NCBI GenBank assembly: GCA_947174725.1
Contig: CAMWKA010000116.1
Location: 1-6,069, forward strand
Direction: 5' to 3'
Length of the DNA stretch: 6,069 nt
Source of the DNA: an uncultured Lachnospiraceae bacterium
GTDB taxonomy: Bacteria > Bacillota > Clostridia > Lachnospirales > Lachnospiraceae
The translations under genes and the position numbers were made by a program. Under the pieces are notes generated by a model. It saw only the letters and a list, made by a program, of their open reading frames with translations, was not told the origin of the DNA and did not search any database. Numbering within the stretch: the stretch's first letter is position 1; every line of letters begins with the position of its first letter. Below are positions 1 to 6,069 of the stretch, in pieces.

Positions 1-1280
1 TGACGCTGCCCGGTATTGCAGGTATCATCCTGTCCATCGGTATGGCAGTAGATGCCAATGTGATCGTGTTTGCGAGGATCAAAGAGGAGATCAAGGACGG
101 AATGACCGTCCAGTCCGCAATCAAATGCGGATTCTCCAAAGCATTTTCCGCGATCATCGACGGCAATATTACGACGCTGATCTCCGCGATTGTGTTGATC
201 GCTATGGGAAGCGGAAGCCTGAAGGGATTTGCTTATACGCTGGCGATGGGTATCGTCATTTCCATGTTTACGGCGCTGGTTATTACAAAACTGCTGTTAA
301 ACTGTTTGTATGCAATGGGATTTCAGGATGTCAAATGGTATGGCACAGGGAAGGACAGCAAGTCGTTTGATTATGTGGGAAAAAGAAAGACCTTCTTTGG
401 AATATCCGGCGCAGTTATATTAGTGGGAATCATTATGCTGTTTATCAATAGGGCATCGATTGGTTCTGTATTAAATTACAGTCTGGACTTTGTCGGCGGT
501 ACGGCGACAAGCGTTACTTTCGACAGCGTACCCAGCAGGGAAGATGTTGACAGTGTGATCGTTGCGGGGCTGGAGGAGATTACGAAGGATGCCAATGTAT
601 CCTGGCAGACCGTAAACGATACGAACGAGATTATCTTTAAAACCCGTGCGCTGGAAACAACAGAGGAGCGCGCGGCAGTGGAACAGCTTTTGGCAACAAA
701 TTTTGGAGTGATGCCGGATAAAATCAAGATGGAAACCATCGGCGCGACTGTTTCTGGCGAAATGAGACGGGAAGCCATCATGTCCGTTCTGGTTGCGACG
801 CTTTGCATGATGATCTATATCTGGTTCCGGTTTAGCGATATCCGTTTCGGCGCCAGCGCGGTGACAGCGCTTTTACATGACGTTATGGTGGTTCTAACCT
901 TCTATGCAATTATAAGATTGAGCGTCGGCTCTACGTTCATTGCCTGTATGCTGACGATCGTCGGATATTCCATCAATGCAACCATCGTAATCTTTGACAG
1001 GGTACGTGAGAATAAGCGCAGTATGGGACGTAAGGAGACGCTGAATGATGTTGTGAATAAGAGTGTAGCGCAGACGCTCTCAAGGAGTATCTTTACTTCT
1101 CTGACAACATTTATCATGATTGCGGTGCTTTACATTCTGGGGGTGTCTTCTATTAAAGAATTTGCGCTCCCGCTGATGGTGGGTATCTTATGTGGAACAT
1201 ATTCTTCGATCTTTCTGGCTGCGCCATTATGGGGGCTGCTTCGGGATAAATTCCCGCAGACGGAAGAAGATGACGACTGA
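1..1280 (+). CDS. secDF: Protein translocase subunit SecDF (fused SecD-SecF), 5'-truncated by the window edge
   Basis: This is the C-terminal part of a membrane protein that works with SecYEG and uses the proton gradient to help pull preproteins out across the membrane. The reading frame is open from the first base (first full codon at 3) to TGA at 1278-1280; the ATG at 42 is internal. The first codons read TLPGIAGIILSIGMAVDANV, the classic SecD TM4 block with its conserved Asp (codon 51-53), followed by FARIKEE. A charged linker at about 336-395 joins directly to the SecF half: a first TM at about 400-450, the SecF signature LDFVGGT (483-503), an extracytoplasmic domain to about 765, then further TM segments containing GYSINATIVIFDRVREN (963-1013) and LSRSIFTSLTTF. 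The continuous frame shows a true SecD-SecF fusion, as in Bacillus SecDF. The usual SecF motif is SxNDT; here the Asp is Ala (codon 978-980). The C-terminus is short and acidic. The family assignment is very secure; the missing N-terminus should hold TM1 and the large P1 domain. Confidence 0.96.
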   Translation, partial: TLPGIAGIILSIGMAVDANVIVFARIKEEIKDGMTVQSAIKCGFSKAFSAIIDGNITTLISAIVLIAMGSGSLKGFAYTLAMGIVISMFTALVITKLLLNCLYAMGFQDVKWYGTGKDSKSFDYVGKRKTFFGISGAVILVGIIMLFINRASIGSVLNYSLDFVGGTATSVTFDSVPSREDVDSVIVAGLEEITKDANVSWQTVNDTNEIIFKTRALETTEERAAVEQLLATNFGVMPDKIKMETIGATVSGEMRREAIMSVLVATLCMMIYIWFRFSDIRFGASAVTALLHDVMVVLTFYAIIRLSVGSTFIACMLTIVGYSINATIVIFDRVRENKRSMGRKETLNDVVNKSVAQTLSRSIFTSLTTFIMIAVLYILGVSSIKEFALPLMVGILCGTYSSIFLAAPLWGLLRDKFPQTEEDDD

Positions 1281-1316
1281 TTTTCCGGTTGATGATTTTG
1301 TTGATTGTGTAAGAGA

Positions 1317-2096
1317 ATGGATAAGGATATCAAAAAGAAGGGATCAAAAAAATATAAAGCCGGACTGTGGCTGGTACTTCTGTCTGTACTGATCGCCGCG
1401 CTTGCCGCGTTGGCTGCGGGAGTATATCAGGGGAGGATCAAGCTTGCCCTGAAGATGGCGGAAAGATATAGCGTAAAGGGCGTTGATATCTCTTATTATC
1501 AGGGTGATGTCGACTGGCAGGTATTGGAAGACGGGCTTTCTTTCGTATATATGAAAGCCACGGAAGGGAGCGGGCATCAGGATATCCGTTTTGAAGAGAA
1601 TCTGGCGGGTGCGCTGGAGACCGGTCTTGCGGTGGGGGCTTATCATTTCTTTAGTTTTGAAAGTAGCGGAAAGACGCAGGCGGACCATTATATCGAAGTA
1701 GTCGGAAGATGGGATGGCATGCTTGTACCAGCTGTAGATGTGGAGTATTACAGCAGTTATGAGGGCGTCATTGATGTGGAAGCGATCAGGGAAGAGCTAC
1801 AGCTTCTGTTAGATGAACTGGAGGCGTACTATGGATGCAAGCCGGTTATCTATACTACCATGACGGCATACAAAACGGTGATTCAGGGAGAGTTCACGGA
1901 ATACCCGCTCTGGATCAGAAATATCTATTATCATCCGCTTTTCGGCGGTCGGAACTGGGTATTCTGGCAGTATAGTGATAAAGGGTTGCTGGATGGATAT
2001 TCCGGGGAAGAACGGTATATCGATCTGGATGTCTTCAGAGGAGATGAGCAGGATCTGGAAAATTATCGGATCTATGATTCGTCAGAGGAAGAATAA
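1317..2096 (+). CDS. Membrane-anchored GH25 muramidase (lysozyme)
   Basis: This predicted N-acetylmuramidase (259 aa from ATG 1317) would cut the beta-1,4 bond between MurNAc and GlcNAc in peptidoglycan. Residues 2-14 are Lys-rich and are followed by a hydrophobic Ala/Leu segment at about 15-37 with no clear signal-peptidase site, so a signal anchor with an outward catalytic domain is likely. The GH25 domain runs from about residue 53 to the end: GVDISYYQG (D57), YMKATEG (K80-G84), GAYHFF (107-112), the catalytic pair in VPAVDVEYY (D141, E143), and the C-terminal FWQYSD and IDLDVF blocks. D57, D141 and E143 match the positions of the known acidic residues of the family (Asp9, Asp98 and Glu100 of cellosyl). 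No cell-wall-binding repeats are present. Start choice: an in-frame TTG at 1305 lacks a Shine-Dalgarno, and ATG 1317 has only an AAGAGA abutting it, so initiation may depend on coupling to secDF, which ends 36 bases upstream. It could serve in wall remodelling, sporulation or lysis of competitors; the sequence does not decide. Confidence 0.92.
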   Translation: MDKDIKKKGSKKYKAGLWLVLLSVLIAALAALAAGVYQGRIKLALKMAERYSVKGVDISYYQGDVDWQVLEDGLSFVYMKATEGSGHQDIRFEENLAGALETGLAVGAYHFFSFESSGKTQADHYIEVVGRWDGMLVPAVDVEYYSSYEGVIDVEAIREELQLLLDELEAYYGCKPVIYTTMTAYKTVIQGEFTEYPLWIRNIYYHPLFGGRNWVFWQYSDKGLLDGYSGEERYIDLDVFRGDEQDLENYRIYDSSEEE

Positions 2097-2113
2097 GACA
2101 GTTCTGCATATCA

Positions 2114-2142
2114 AAAAAGGAAGTCCGGCGGACTTCCTTTTT
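2114..2142. terminator. Bidirectional intrinsic terminator between convergent genes
   Basis: GGAAGTCC (2119-2126) pairs perfectly with GGACTTCC (2130-2137) around a 3-base loop (GGC). The stem is extended by five A-T pairs, A 2114-2118 with T 2138-2142, giving 13 pairs. On the + strand the hairpin ends in a T run and would stop the lysozyme transcript 17 bases after its stop codon. On the - strand the A run (2113-2118) becomes a U tract and would stop the foldase transcript. It is the only obvious hairpin in the 79-base gap between the two stop codons. Confidence 0.9.
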
Positions 2143-2175
2143 ATTGTCTTACTGTCAGATCGTGATCTATATTCC

Positions 2176-3342
2176 TCAATCGATGATCGTCACTGTTTCC
2201 ATCAGATAATTGGTTACTTTATCGGCAAGCGCCATCTGTGCCAGATAGTTGAAATGATATAGTGTCTCCAGTTCCTGGAAGGATGCTGTATCATAGCCCT
2301 GTTCAGCGTAGTAGTTCATCACTTCTTCTCTGGTGTTGGTCATCCCTTCATTTTTAAAGACAGTCATCACGGCAAGATAATACGCCACATCATTGGAAGC
2401 TGCGGAATCTACGGAAGCAAGGTATTCCGCTTCCGTGGTATAACCAAACAGTTCATATACTGAGTTATATGGGTAATACCCAAGAATTTCATAAAACATC
2501 TGGTTATTTTGATTATACTGCTGTGTGTTCTGAGTGAGATAGATTTTCCTTACATTCTCCAGATAATCAGCAGGGTATTTCAATATTGTGCCTTCCTCGG
2601 CCAGTGAGTCAGTAATAGCTTCTCGTAAGTTTTCATCAAAATACTGCTGGATAATATATTCCCGGTAGCCTTCTGCCGTGGTGGCGATAGAACTGAAATT
2701 AATGGCAACCAGTTCGTCTGTAAATTCCGGCGCGACATAGATGCCGTGGATCGTGATATCATAGTTGAAGGTTACGCCGGCTAAATTCGTGTCAGGATAA
2801 TCGGCAGGATAGGCAATCTCAGTTTGGAAGTTGTCACCGGGTTTATGACCAATCAGCGTTTCATCAAACAGGTCGGAGACCATCCCGCTTCCTATGGTAT
2901 AATCTTCCTGTGTCGCTGCATTATATGAGACGCCTCCGATGGAAGAAGTATAGGAAAGGCTGATTGTATTCTCTGAAGCCGTAACCAGATTGGCGTCATC
3001 AGAAAGTTCTGCGAGGGATTCGCAGAGAGATGCAATGTTCGCCTCTACTGTCGCGTCATCAGGAAGAAGATCTGCCCTATTGTAGGAAAGATTCTTATAA
3101 TCAAACTGGATATAATCCGCAGGATCAACATTACTGATCAGTCCCTCTTCCGTCAGATATTTTCCATAATTCAATTGTCTGCTCTGATTCAAAAAATAAA
3201 CAAGGCAGATGACCAGAATGATCGTTACGGGGATCAGGATAGCGATCAGGTTTGCCAGAGCCTTTTTTCGCTGCTGTTCTTTTCGGGCATTTTCTATGTC
3301 CAGACGTTTTTGCTTTGATTTACTGATTTCATTTTTACTCAT
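2176..3342 (-). CDS. Membrane-anchored trigger-factor-like foldase with FKBP-type domain
   Basis: This 388-aa protein has a Lys/Arg-rich cytoplasmic N-terminus (about 1-28), one TM helix at about 29-51, and a long acidic, Asn/Tyr-rich remainder predicted to lie outside the cell. Residues about 76-115 (YIQFDYKNLSY, then an acidic helix) resemble the end of the trigger-factor N-terminal domain. Residues about 125-202 match the trigger-factor FKBP-type insert: NTISLSY, an YTIGSGMV turn, LIGHKPGD, then IAYPADYPDTNLAGVTFNYDITIHGIY. Residues about 205-388 are helical and resemble the trigger-factor/SurA-like chaperone arm. The ribosome-docking domain is absent, so the likely role is folding of exported proteins at the membrane, similar in place to PrsA. 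Putative pocket residues differ from active FKBPs (Y140/N141 for Phe-Asp, F159 for Trp), so isomerase activity is uncertain and a chaperone-only role is possible. The start is fixed by GGAGG six bases upstream. It is transcribed alone, convergent with the lysozyme gene and divergent from recJ. Confidence 0.85.
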   Translation of the reverse strand: MSKNEISKSKQKRLDIENARKEQQRKKALANLIAILIPVTIILVICLVYFLNQSRQLNYGKYLTEEGLISNVDPADYIQFDYKNLSYNRADLLPDDATVEANIASLCESLAELSDDANLVTASENTISLSYTSSIGGVSYNAATQEDYTIGSGMVSDLFDETLIGHKPGDNFQTEIAYPADYPDTNLAGVTFNYDITIHGIYVAPEFTDELVAINFSSIATTAEGYREYIIQQYFDENLREAITDSLAEEGTILKYPADYLENVRKIYLTQNTQQYNQNNQMFYEILGYYPYNSVYELFGYTTEAEYLASVDSAASNDVAYYLAVMTVFKNEGMTNTREEVMNYYAEQGYDTASFQELETLYHFNYLAQMALADKVTNYLMETVTIID

Positions 3343-3348
3343 GGTAAG

Positions 3349-3353
3349 CCTCC
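3349..3353 (-). promoter_or_regulatory. Ribosome binding site of the foldase gene
   Basis: On the - strand this reads GGAGG, six bases before the ATG at 3342. It is a consensus Shine-Dalgarno and fixes the start codon. Confidence 0.85.
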
Positions 3354-3390
3354 ATTTAAAAATGTTGGGATATAAAATAGACCGAGATTA

Positions 3391-3399
3391 AGTATAGCA
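3391..3399 (-). promoter_or_regulatory. Candidate extended -10 promoter for the foldase gene
   Basis: Read on the - strand this is TGCTATACT, an extended -10 element (TGn plus TATACT, one mismatch from TATAAT). The -35 candidates are weak: TTTTAT at 17 bases spacing or TTGTTT at 20 bases. The extended -10 may compensate. Initiation near 3384 would give a leader of about 40 bases carrying the GGAGG. The call rests on motif match and position only. Confidence 0.55.
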
Positions 3400-3491
3400 C
3401 AAATTTTATGGAAATAAAACAATTATCATTAACATTATTTAACTGGTGTAGAAAAGTAATACAGGATATAGCTAAAATAAGAGGAATGATG

Positions 3492-3497
3492 TATAAT
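3492..3497 (+). promoter_or_regulatory. Candidate -10 element for recJ
   Basis: A perfect TATAAT lies 21 bases before the preferred recJ start codon. No good -35 hexamer stands 16-18 bases upstream (the region reads TAGCTA), so activity may need an activator or another promoter in this AT-rich gap. Initiation near 3504 would give a leader of about 15 bases that still contains the ribosome binding site. Confidence 0.45.
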
Positions 3498-3507
3498 GGA
3501 TCAAGAT

Positions 3508-3514
3508 GGAGGAG
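3508..3514 (+). promoter_or_regulatory. Ribosome binding site deciding the recJ start
   Basis: GGAGGAG stands just before the ATG at 3519, with GGAGG six bases from it. In-frame upstream ATGs at 3408, 3486 and 3489 have no comparable site, and all lie upstream of the TATAAT candidate, so this site argues for the start at 3519. Confidence 0.85.
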
Positions 3515-3518
3515 AAAG

Positions 3519-5318
3519 ATGAATCAATGGCTTCTGCTAACCAAAGGCGCGGATTTTCAGTCGATTGGAGCAAAATATCATATTGATCCGCTGATTGCCA
3601 GACTGATCAGAAACAGGGAAGTCGTGACGGAGCAGGAGATCGGCCAGTACCTTTTTGGCGACAGTAAAAGTTTTCATGATCCAAAGCTGTTAAAAGACAT
3701 GGACATCGCATGCAAAAAGCTGGAGGAAAAGATTGCGCAGGGGAAAAAGCTTCGCGTGATCGGAGATTATGATATTGACGGCGTATGTTCTACGGCGATT
3801 CTCTTGAAGGGATTTCAGTTCCTTGGAGGTGATGTGGATGCCGTAATTCCCCACAGAGTCAGGGATGGATACGGACTAAACAGGGAACTGATCAGGGATG
3901 CGGCGGAGGCCGGAGTAGATACGGTCATTACCTGCGACAATGGTATTGCGGCGAAAGAAGAGATCGCTTATGCCTATGAACTTGGCATGACCGTGATCGT
4001 TACCGATCATCATGAGGTACCTTATGAAGAGACGGATAGCAGAAAAACATATCTCTTACCGCCTGCGGAAGCTGTCATAGATCCAAAGCGGGTGGACTGT
4101 GACTATCCGTTTTCGGGCATTTGCGGAGCATTTGTGGCATATAAGCTGATATATGCCATGGTGGACGGGGGCTGCGCGCAGCGGCTTCTTAAAGGAGATG
4201 ATTGGGAGAAGGCATGGCATCGGCTGGATGCGGAAATATTGCAGCTGGCGGCATTTGCGACGGTTGGCGATGTCATGGAGCTAAAGGATGAGAACCGCGC
4301 GCTGGTGAAGACGGGACTGAAGCTGATGAGCAATACGTCTTATGTTGGATTAAAGGCATTGCTTAGCGTTATGGGCAGATGGGGTTCGCCGGTGACGGCA
4401 TATCATCTGGGATATCTGCTGGGGCCCTGCATCAATGCCACGGGGCGTATTGACACGGCATCCAGGGCGTTGGAACTGCTGATGGCGGATCAGGAATCGG
4501 AAGCAATGCGCATTGCCGGAGAACTGAAGGCAATGAATGACAGCCGTAAGACGATGACCGAACAGGGAACATCAAAAGCAGTAGAGCAGATCGAGGGAGG
4601 AGAACATGACGGATCTTCCGTATATGTGATCTATCTGCCGGAATGTCATGAAAGTATTGCGGGGATCGTTGCCGGGAGGATCAGAGAGCGGTATCATCAT
4701 CCGACATTGATCCTTACGGATGCAGAGGATGGACTTAAGGGATCAGGCAGATCCATCGAAAGTTATGATATGTATCGGGAATTGTCGGCGGTTAAGGATA
4801 TTTTTACCAAATTTGGCGGTCATGCGCAGGCGGCGGGATTTTCCCTGCCAAAAGATAAATTGGCGGAATTGAGGCGGAGGCTGAATGAAAACAGCAGATT
4901 GACGGAAGCGGATTTTAAAGAGACGCTTCGTATTGACGCGCAGGTGCCGTTTTCTTATATTACGCCGCAGCTATTAGAACAGTTTGCAATATTGGAGCCG
5001 TTTGGAAACGGTAATCCCAAACCGCTTTTGGCAAAGAAAGATGTGCTGCTTTATCGCGCGAGGCTCCTGGGAGCAGAGGGAAAAGTCGGAAAGTACCAGA
5101 TCAGGGATACGGATGGCGGGACGGCAGAGCTGACTGTATTTTTTGATAAGAATAAAGAATTTAAGGAATTTCTGACAGAGCGGTATGGAGAGGAAAAGGT
5201 GCGGGAAGTTTTCCTCGGCGGCGGAGAGGGACTGAAATTTTCCGCAGCATATTATCCGCAGTGGAATGAATATCAGGGACAGAAAAACATTCAATTTATT
5301 ATGGAAGATTTTTGTTAA
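3519..5318 (+). CDS. recJ: Single-stranded-DNA-specific 5'-3' exonuclease RecJ
   Basis: RecJ degrades single-stranded DNA 5' to 3' in the cytoplasm in recombination (RecF pathway), mismatch repair and base excision repair. The protein is 599 aa from ATG 3519, close to the usual bacterial length. DHH-domain motifs appear in order: GDYDIDGVCST (D83, D85, D87), TCDNGI (D140), VTDHHE (D163, H164, H165), then VIDPKR and ATVGDVMEL (D251), giving the Mn-binding acidic/His set. GPCINATGRID (302-312) is the RecJ-specific block; Cys stands where many RecJ have Arg. The DHHA1 domain carries GGHAQAAGF (433-441). The C-terminal part (about 455-599) includes LEPFGNGNPKP and an OB-fold-like region ending in YQGQKNIQFIMEDF, as expected for RecJ. 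The frame can be extended upstream to ATG 3408, but the added 37 residues are not RecJ-like and lack a ribosome binding site. It is probably co-transcribed with the membrane-protein gene 28 bases downstream. All key nuclease residues are present. Confidence 0.97.
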   Translation: MNQWLLLTKGADFQSIGAKYHIDPLIARLIRNREVVTEQEIGQYLFGDSKSFHDPKLLKDMDIACKKLEEKIAQGKKLRVIGDYDIDGVCSTAILLKGFQFLGGDVDAVIPHRVRDGYGLNRELIRDAAEAGVDTVITCDNGIAAKEEIAYAYELGMTVIVTDHHEVPYEETDSRKTYLLPPAEAVIDPKRVDCDYPFSGICGAFVAYKLIYAMVDGGCAQRLLKGDDWEKAWHRLDAEILQLAAFATVGDVMELKDENRALVKTGLKLMSNTSYVGLKALLSVMGRWGSPVTAYHLGYLLGPCINATGRIDTASRALELLMADQESEAMRIAGELKAMNDSRKTMTEQGTSKAVEQIEGGEHDGSSVYVIYLPECHESIAGIVAGRIRERYHHPTLILTDAEDGLKGSGRSIESYDMYRELSAVKDIFTKFGGHAQAAGFSLPKDKLAELRRRLNENSRLTEADFKETLRIDAQVPFSYITPQLLEQFAILEPFGNGNPKPLLAKKDVLLYRARLLGAEGKVGKYQIRDTDGGTAELTVFFDKNKEFKEFLTERYGEEKVREVFLGGGEGLKFSAAYYPQWNEYQGQKNIQFIMEDFC

Positions 5319-5346
5319 GAGAATACAAAGAGCGGAGAAGAATTTT

Positions 5347-6069
5347 ATGCAGGAGAGTAAAAACAGATACATCGATGTTTATGCCGGAGTTGGTATTTGC
5401 GTGCTGGTTTTGGGGTGTTCTAAGATCTTGCCGGAGACATTTAAAATATGGGTGGATGCGTTTGTGATGATGTTGTTTTTTACGGCAGCGGGAGTTTATG
5501 GCAGGGAATCCGGGATATCGAAACTGGAAATGACGGATCTCATCAAAAAGGGAGCGAGGGAGATCATGATTCCATACTGTTGGATGAGCCTTCTGGCAGT
5601 GACCGGTCAATGCGCCGGTATGCTTTTATTCCCGATGAAATTTACAAGGGGAGATACCATCGGTATGATCTGGGATTTGCTGTCCTTCTACGGTGGTTCT
5701 GTGTTATGGTTTCTGCCTGTGCTTTTTGTAGGTGTAACGGGATATTGGACGATACGCAAGAAACTGTTTTATCCCATTGCGCTGATTCTTACAGCGGTTC
5801 TTGCAGCTGTCATATGTGGCATTAATGGTATTCCGATATATCTTTATGGAAAGGAAATGTCAGTGGAGGTATTTTTACTGCAGTGCGTCTATACTGTCTG
5901 GCGGGGCTGTGTAGGCATGTTTTTCTGCGCTTTGGGGGAGGGACTTTCCATGCTGCTCGGATATCTGGAACGTAGAAAACTGATGATGATCTTGTCAGGA
6001 TTTGCATTGACCGGCCTTGGAACATTTCTTGCTTTGAAGAATCAGGAAAAAACCGATGTAACGATATCC
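5347..6069 (+). CDS. Acyltransferase-3-like multi-pass membrane protein, 3'-truncated, with degenerate catalytic motif
   Basis: An open frame runs from ATG 5347 to the right edge with no stop (241 codons). GGAG at 5334-5337 lies nine bases before the ATG. The start RYIDVYAGVGICVLVLGCSK followed by WVDAFVMMLFFTAAGVYGRE resembles the acyltransferase-3 family (PF01757; fucose 4-O-acetylase-like branch), whose members read roughly R.iDi.KGiaiilVvlgHs and sFHMPlFFfisG. The next region, LIKKGAREIMIPYCWMSLL (about residues 65-83), matches the family's 'fikkka.rllvPyf..s' block, and VLWFLPVLFVG fits its WFLpaLf segment. Hydrophobic segments recur at about 13-25, 36-52, 74-94, 114-132, 139-159 and beyond. 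Family members transfer acyl groups to envelope carbohydrates. Here the His of the first block is C24, the basic residue 11 positions before it is A13, and the His of FHMPLFF is V40, so ordinary acyltransferase activity is doubtful. The C-terminal part is outside the window. It is probably in one operon with recJ. The fold assignment is moderately sure; the function is unknown. Confidence 0.72.
   Translation, partial: MQESKNRYIDVYAGVGICVLVLGCSKILPETFKIWVDAFVMMLFFTAAGVYGRESGISKLEMTDLIKKGAREIMIPYCWMSLLAVTGQCAGMLLFPMKFTRGDTIGMIWDLLSFYGGSVLWFLPVLFVGVTGYWTIRKKLFYPIALILTAVLAAVICGINGIPIYLYGKEMSVEVFLLQCVYTVWRGCVGMFFCALGEGLSMLLGYLERRKLMMILSGFALTGLGTFLALKNQEKTDVTIS

Noticed and set aside
476..1117. Long - strand frames inside secDF
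   Set aside because: They lie opposite a strongly conserved SecF sequence, have no ribosome binding site and translate to no recognisable protein.
1344..1688. - strand frame of 114 codons inside the lysozyme gene
   Set aside because: It is fully antisense to the GH25 domain, whose motifs fix the + strand frame as coding.
1975..2262. + strand frame spanning the lysozyme end, terminator and foldase end
   Set aside because: It reads across the strong hairpin and overlaps two well-supported genes in other frames; its composition is not protein-like.
3343..3518. Possible riboswitch or small RNA in the divergent gap
   Set aside because: No stable hairpin with a T tract and no recognisable aptamer core is visible, and the predicted leaders are too short (about 15 and 40 bases).
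4974..5372. - strand frame across the recJ 3' end
   Set aside because: It is antisense to the conserved RecJ C-terminus, and its Leu/Ile/Cys-rich translation is typical of a shadow of an AT-rich coding strand.
5299..5610. - strand frame of 103 codons at the recJ/acyltransferase-like junction
   Set aside because: It is antisense to the acyltransferase-like start, which has a ribosome binding site and family motifs.
5448..5825. + strand frame of 125 codons inside the membrane-protein gene
   Set aside because: The frame starting at ATG 5347 stays open to the window edge and gives clear membrane segments and family motifs; this one has neither.
1..6069. CRISPR array, transposon ends, tRNA/rRNA or toxin-antitoxin system
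   Set aside because: No direct-repeat series, terminal inverted repeats, cloverleaf or small paired genes were found on reading either strand; the genes are housekeeping or envelope genes.

Overview
The window looks like chromosomal DNA of a Gram-positive anaerobe of the Clostridia, most likely the family Lachnospiraceae. This is inferred from moderate GC content, strong GGAGG ribosome binding sites, a single-chain SecDF, a RecJ of clostridial type, a membrane-anchored trigger-factor-like foldase and a membrane-anchored GH25 lysozyme. No species can be named from the sequence alone.

Layout. (1) 1-1280, + strand: the C-terminal two thirds or so of a fused SecD-SecF translocase subunit, cut by the left edge. 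(2) 1317-2096, + strand: a GH25 muramidase with an N-terminal membrane anchor, 36 bases downstream of secDF and probably on the same transcript. (3) 2114-2142: a strong hairpin with A and T tracts on its two sides, placed to end transcription from both directions. (4) 2176-3342, - strand: a membrane-anchored trigger-factor/FKBP-like foldase, convergent with the lysozyme and divergent from recJ. (5) 3343-3518: a 176-base divergent intergenic region with a promoter candidate on each strand. (6) 3519-5318, + strand: recJ, the single-strand-specific 5'-3' exonuclease. (7) 5347 to the right edge, + strand: the first 241 codons of a multi-pass membrane protein of the acyltransferase-3 type, 28 bases after recJ and probably co-transcribed.

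How the genes fit together. SecDF pulls preproteins across the membrane. The anchored foldase would act on proteins emerging on the outer face. The GH25 enzyme cuts peptidoglycan glycan strands there, and the acyltransferase-like protein belongs to a family that modifies envelope carbohydrates. The left part is therefore mostly envelope-directed, with recJ as a DNA-repair gene of conserved position. In many Clostridia secD/secF and recJ lie close together (from memory), so the lysozyme and foldase genes look like lineage-specific additions between them.

No CRISPR array, tRNA, rRNA, insertion sequence or clearly novel multi-gene system was seen. The most unusual points are the loss of an otherwise conserved membrane aspartate in the SecF half, the loss of the conserved catalytic-motif residues in the acyltransferase-like protein, and an FKBP-like domain with substituted pocket residues.
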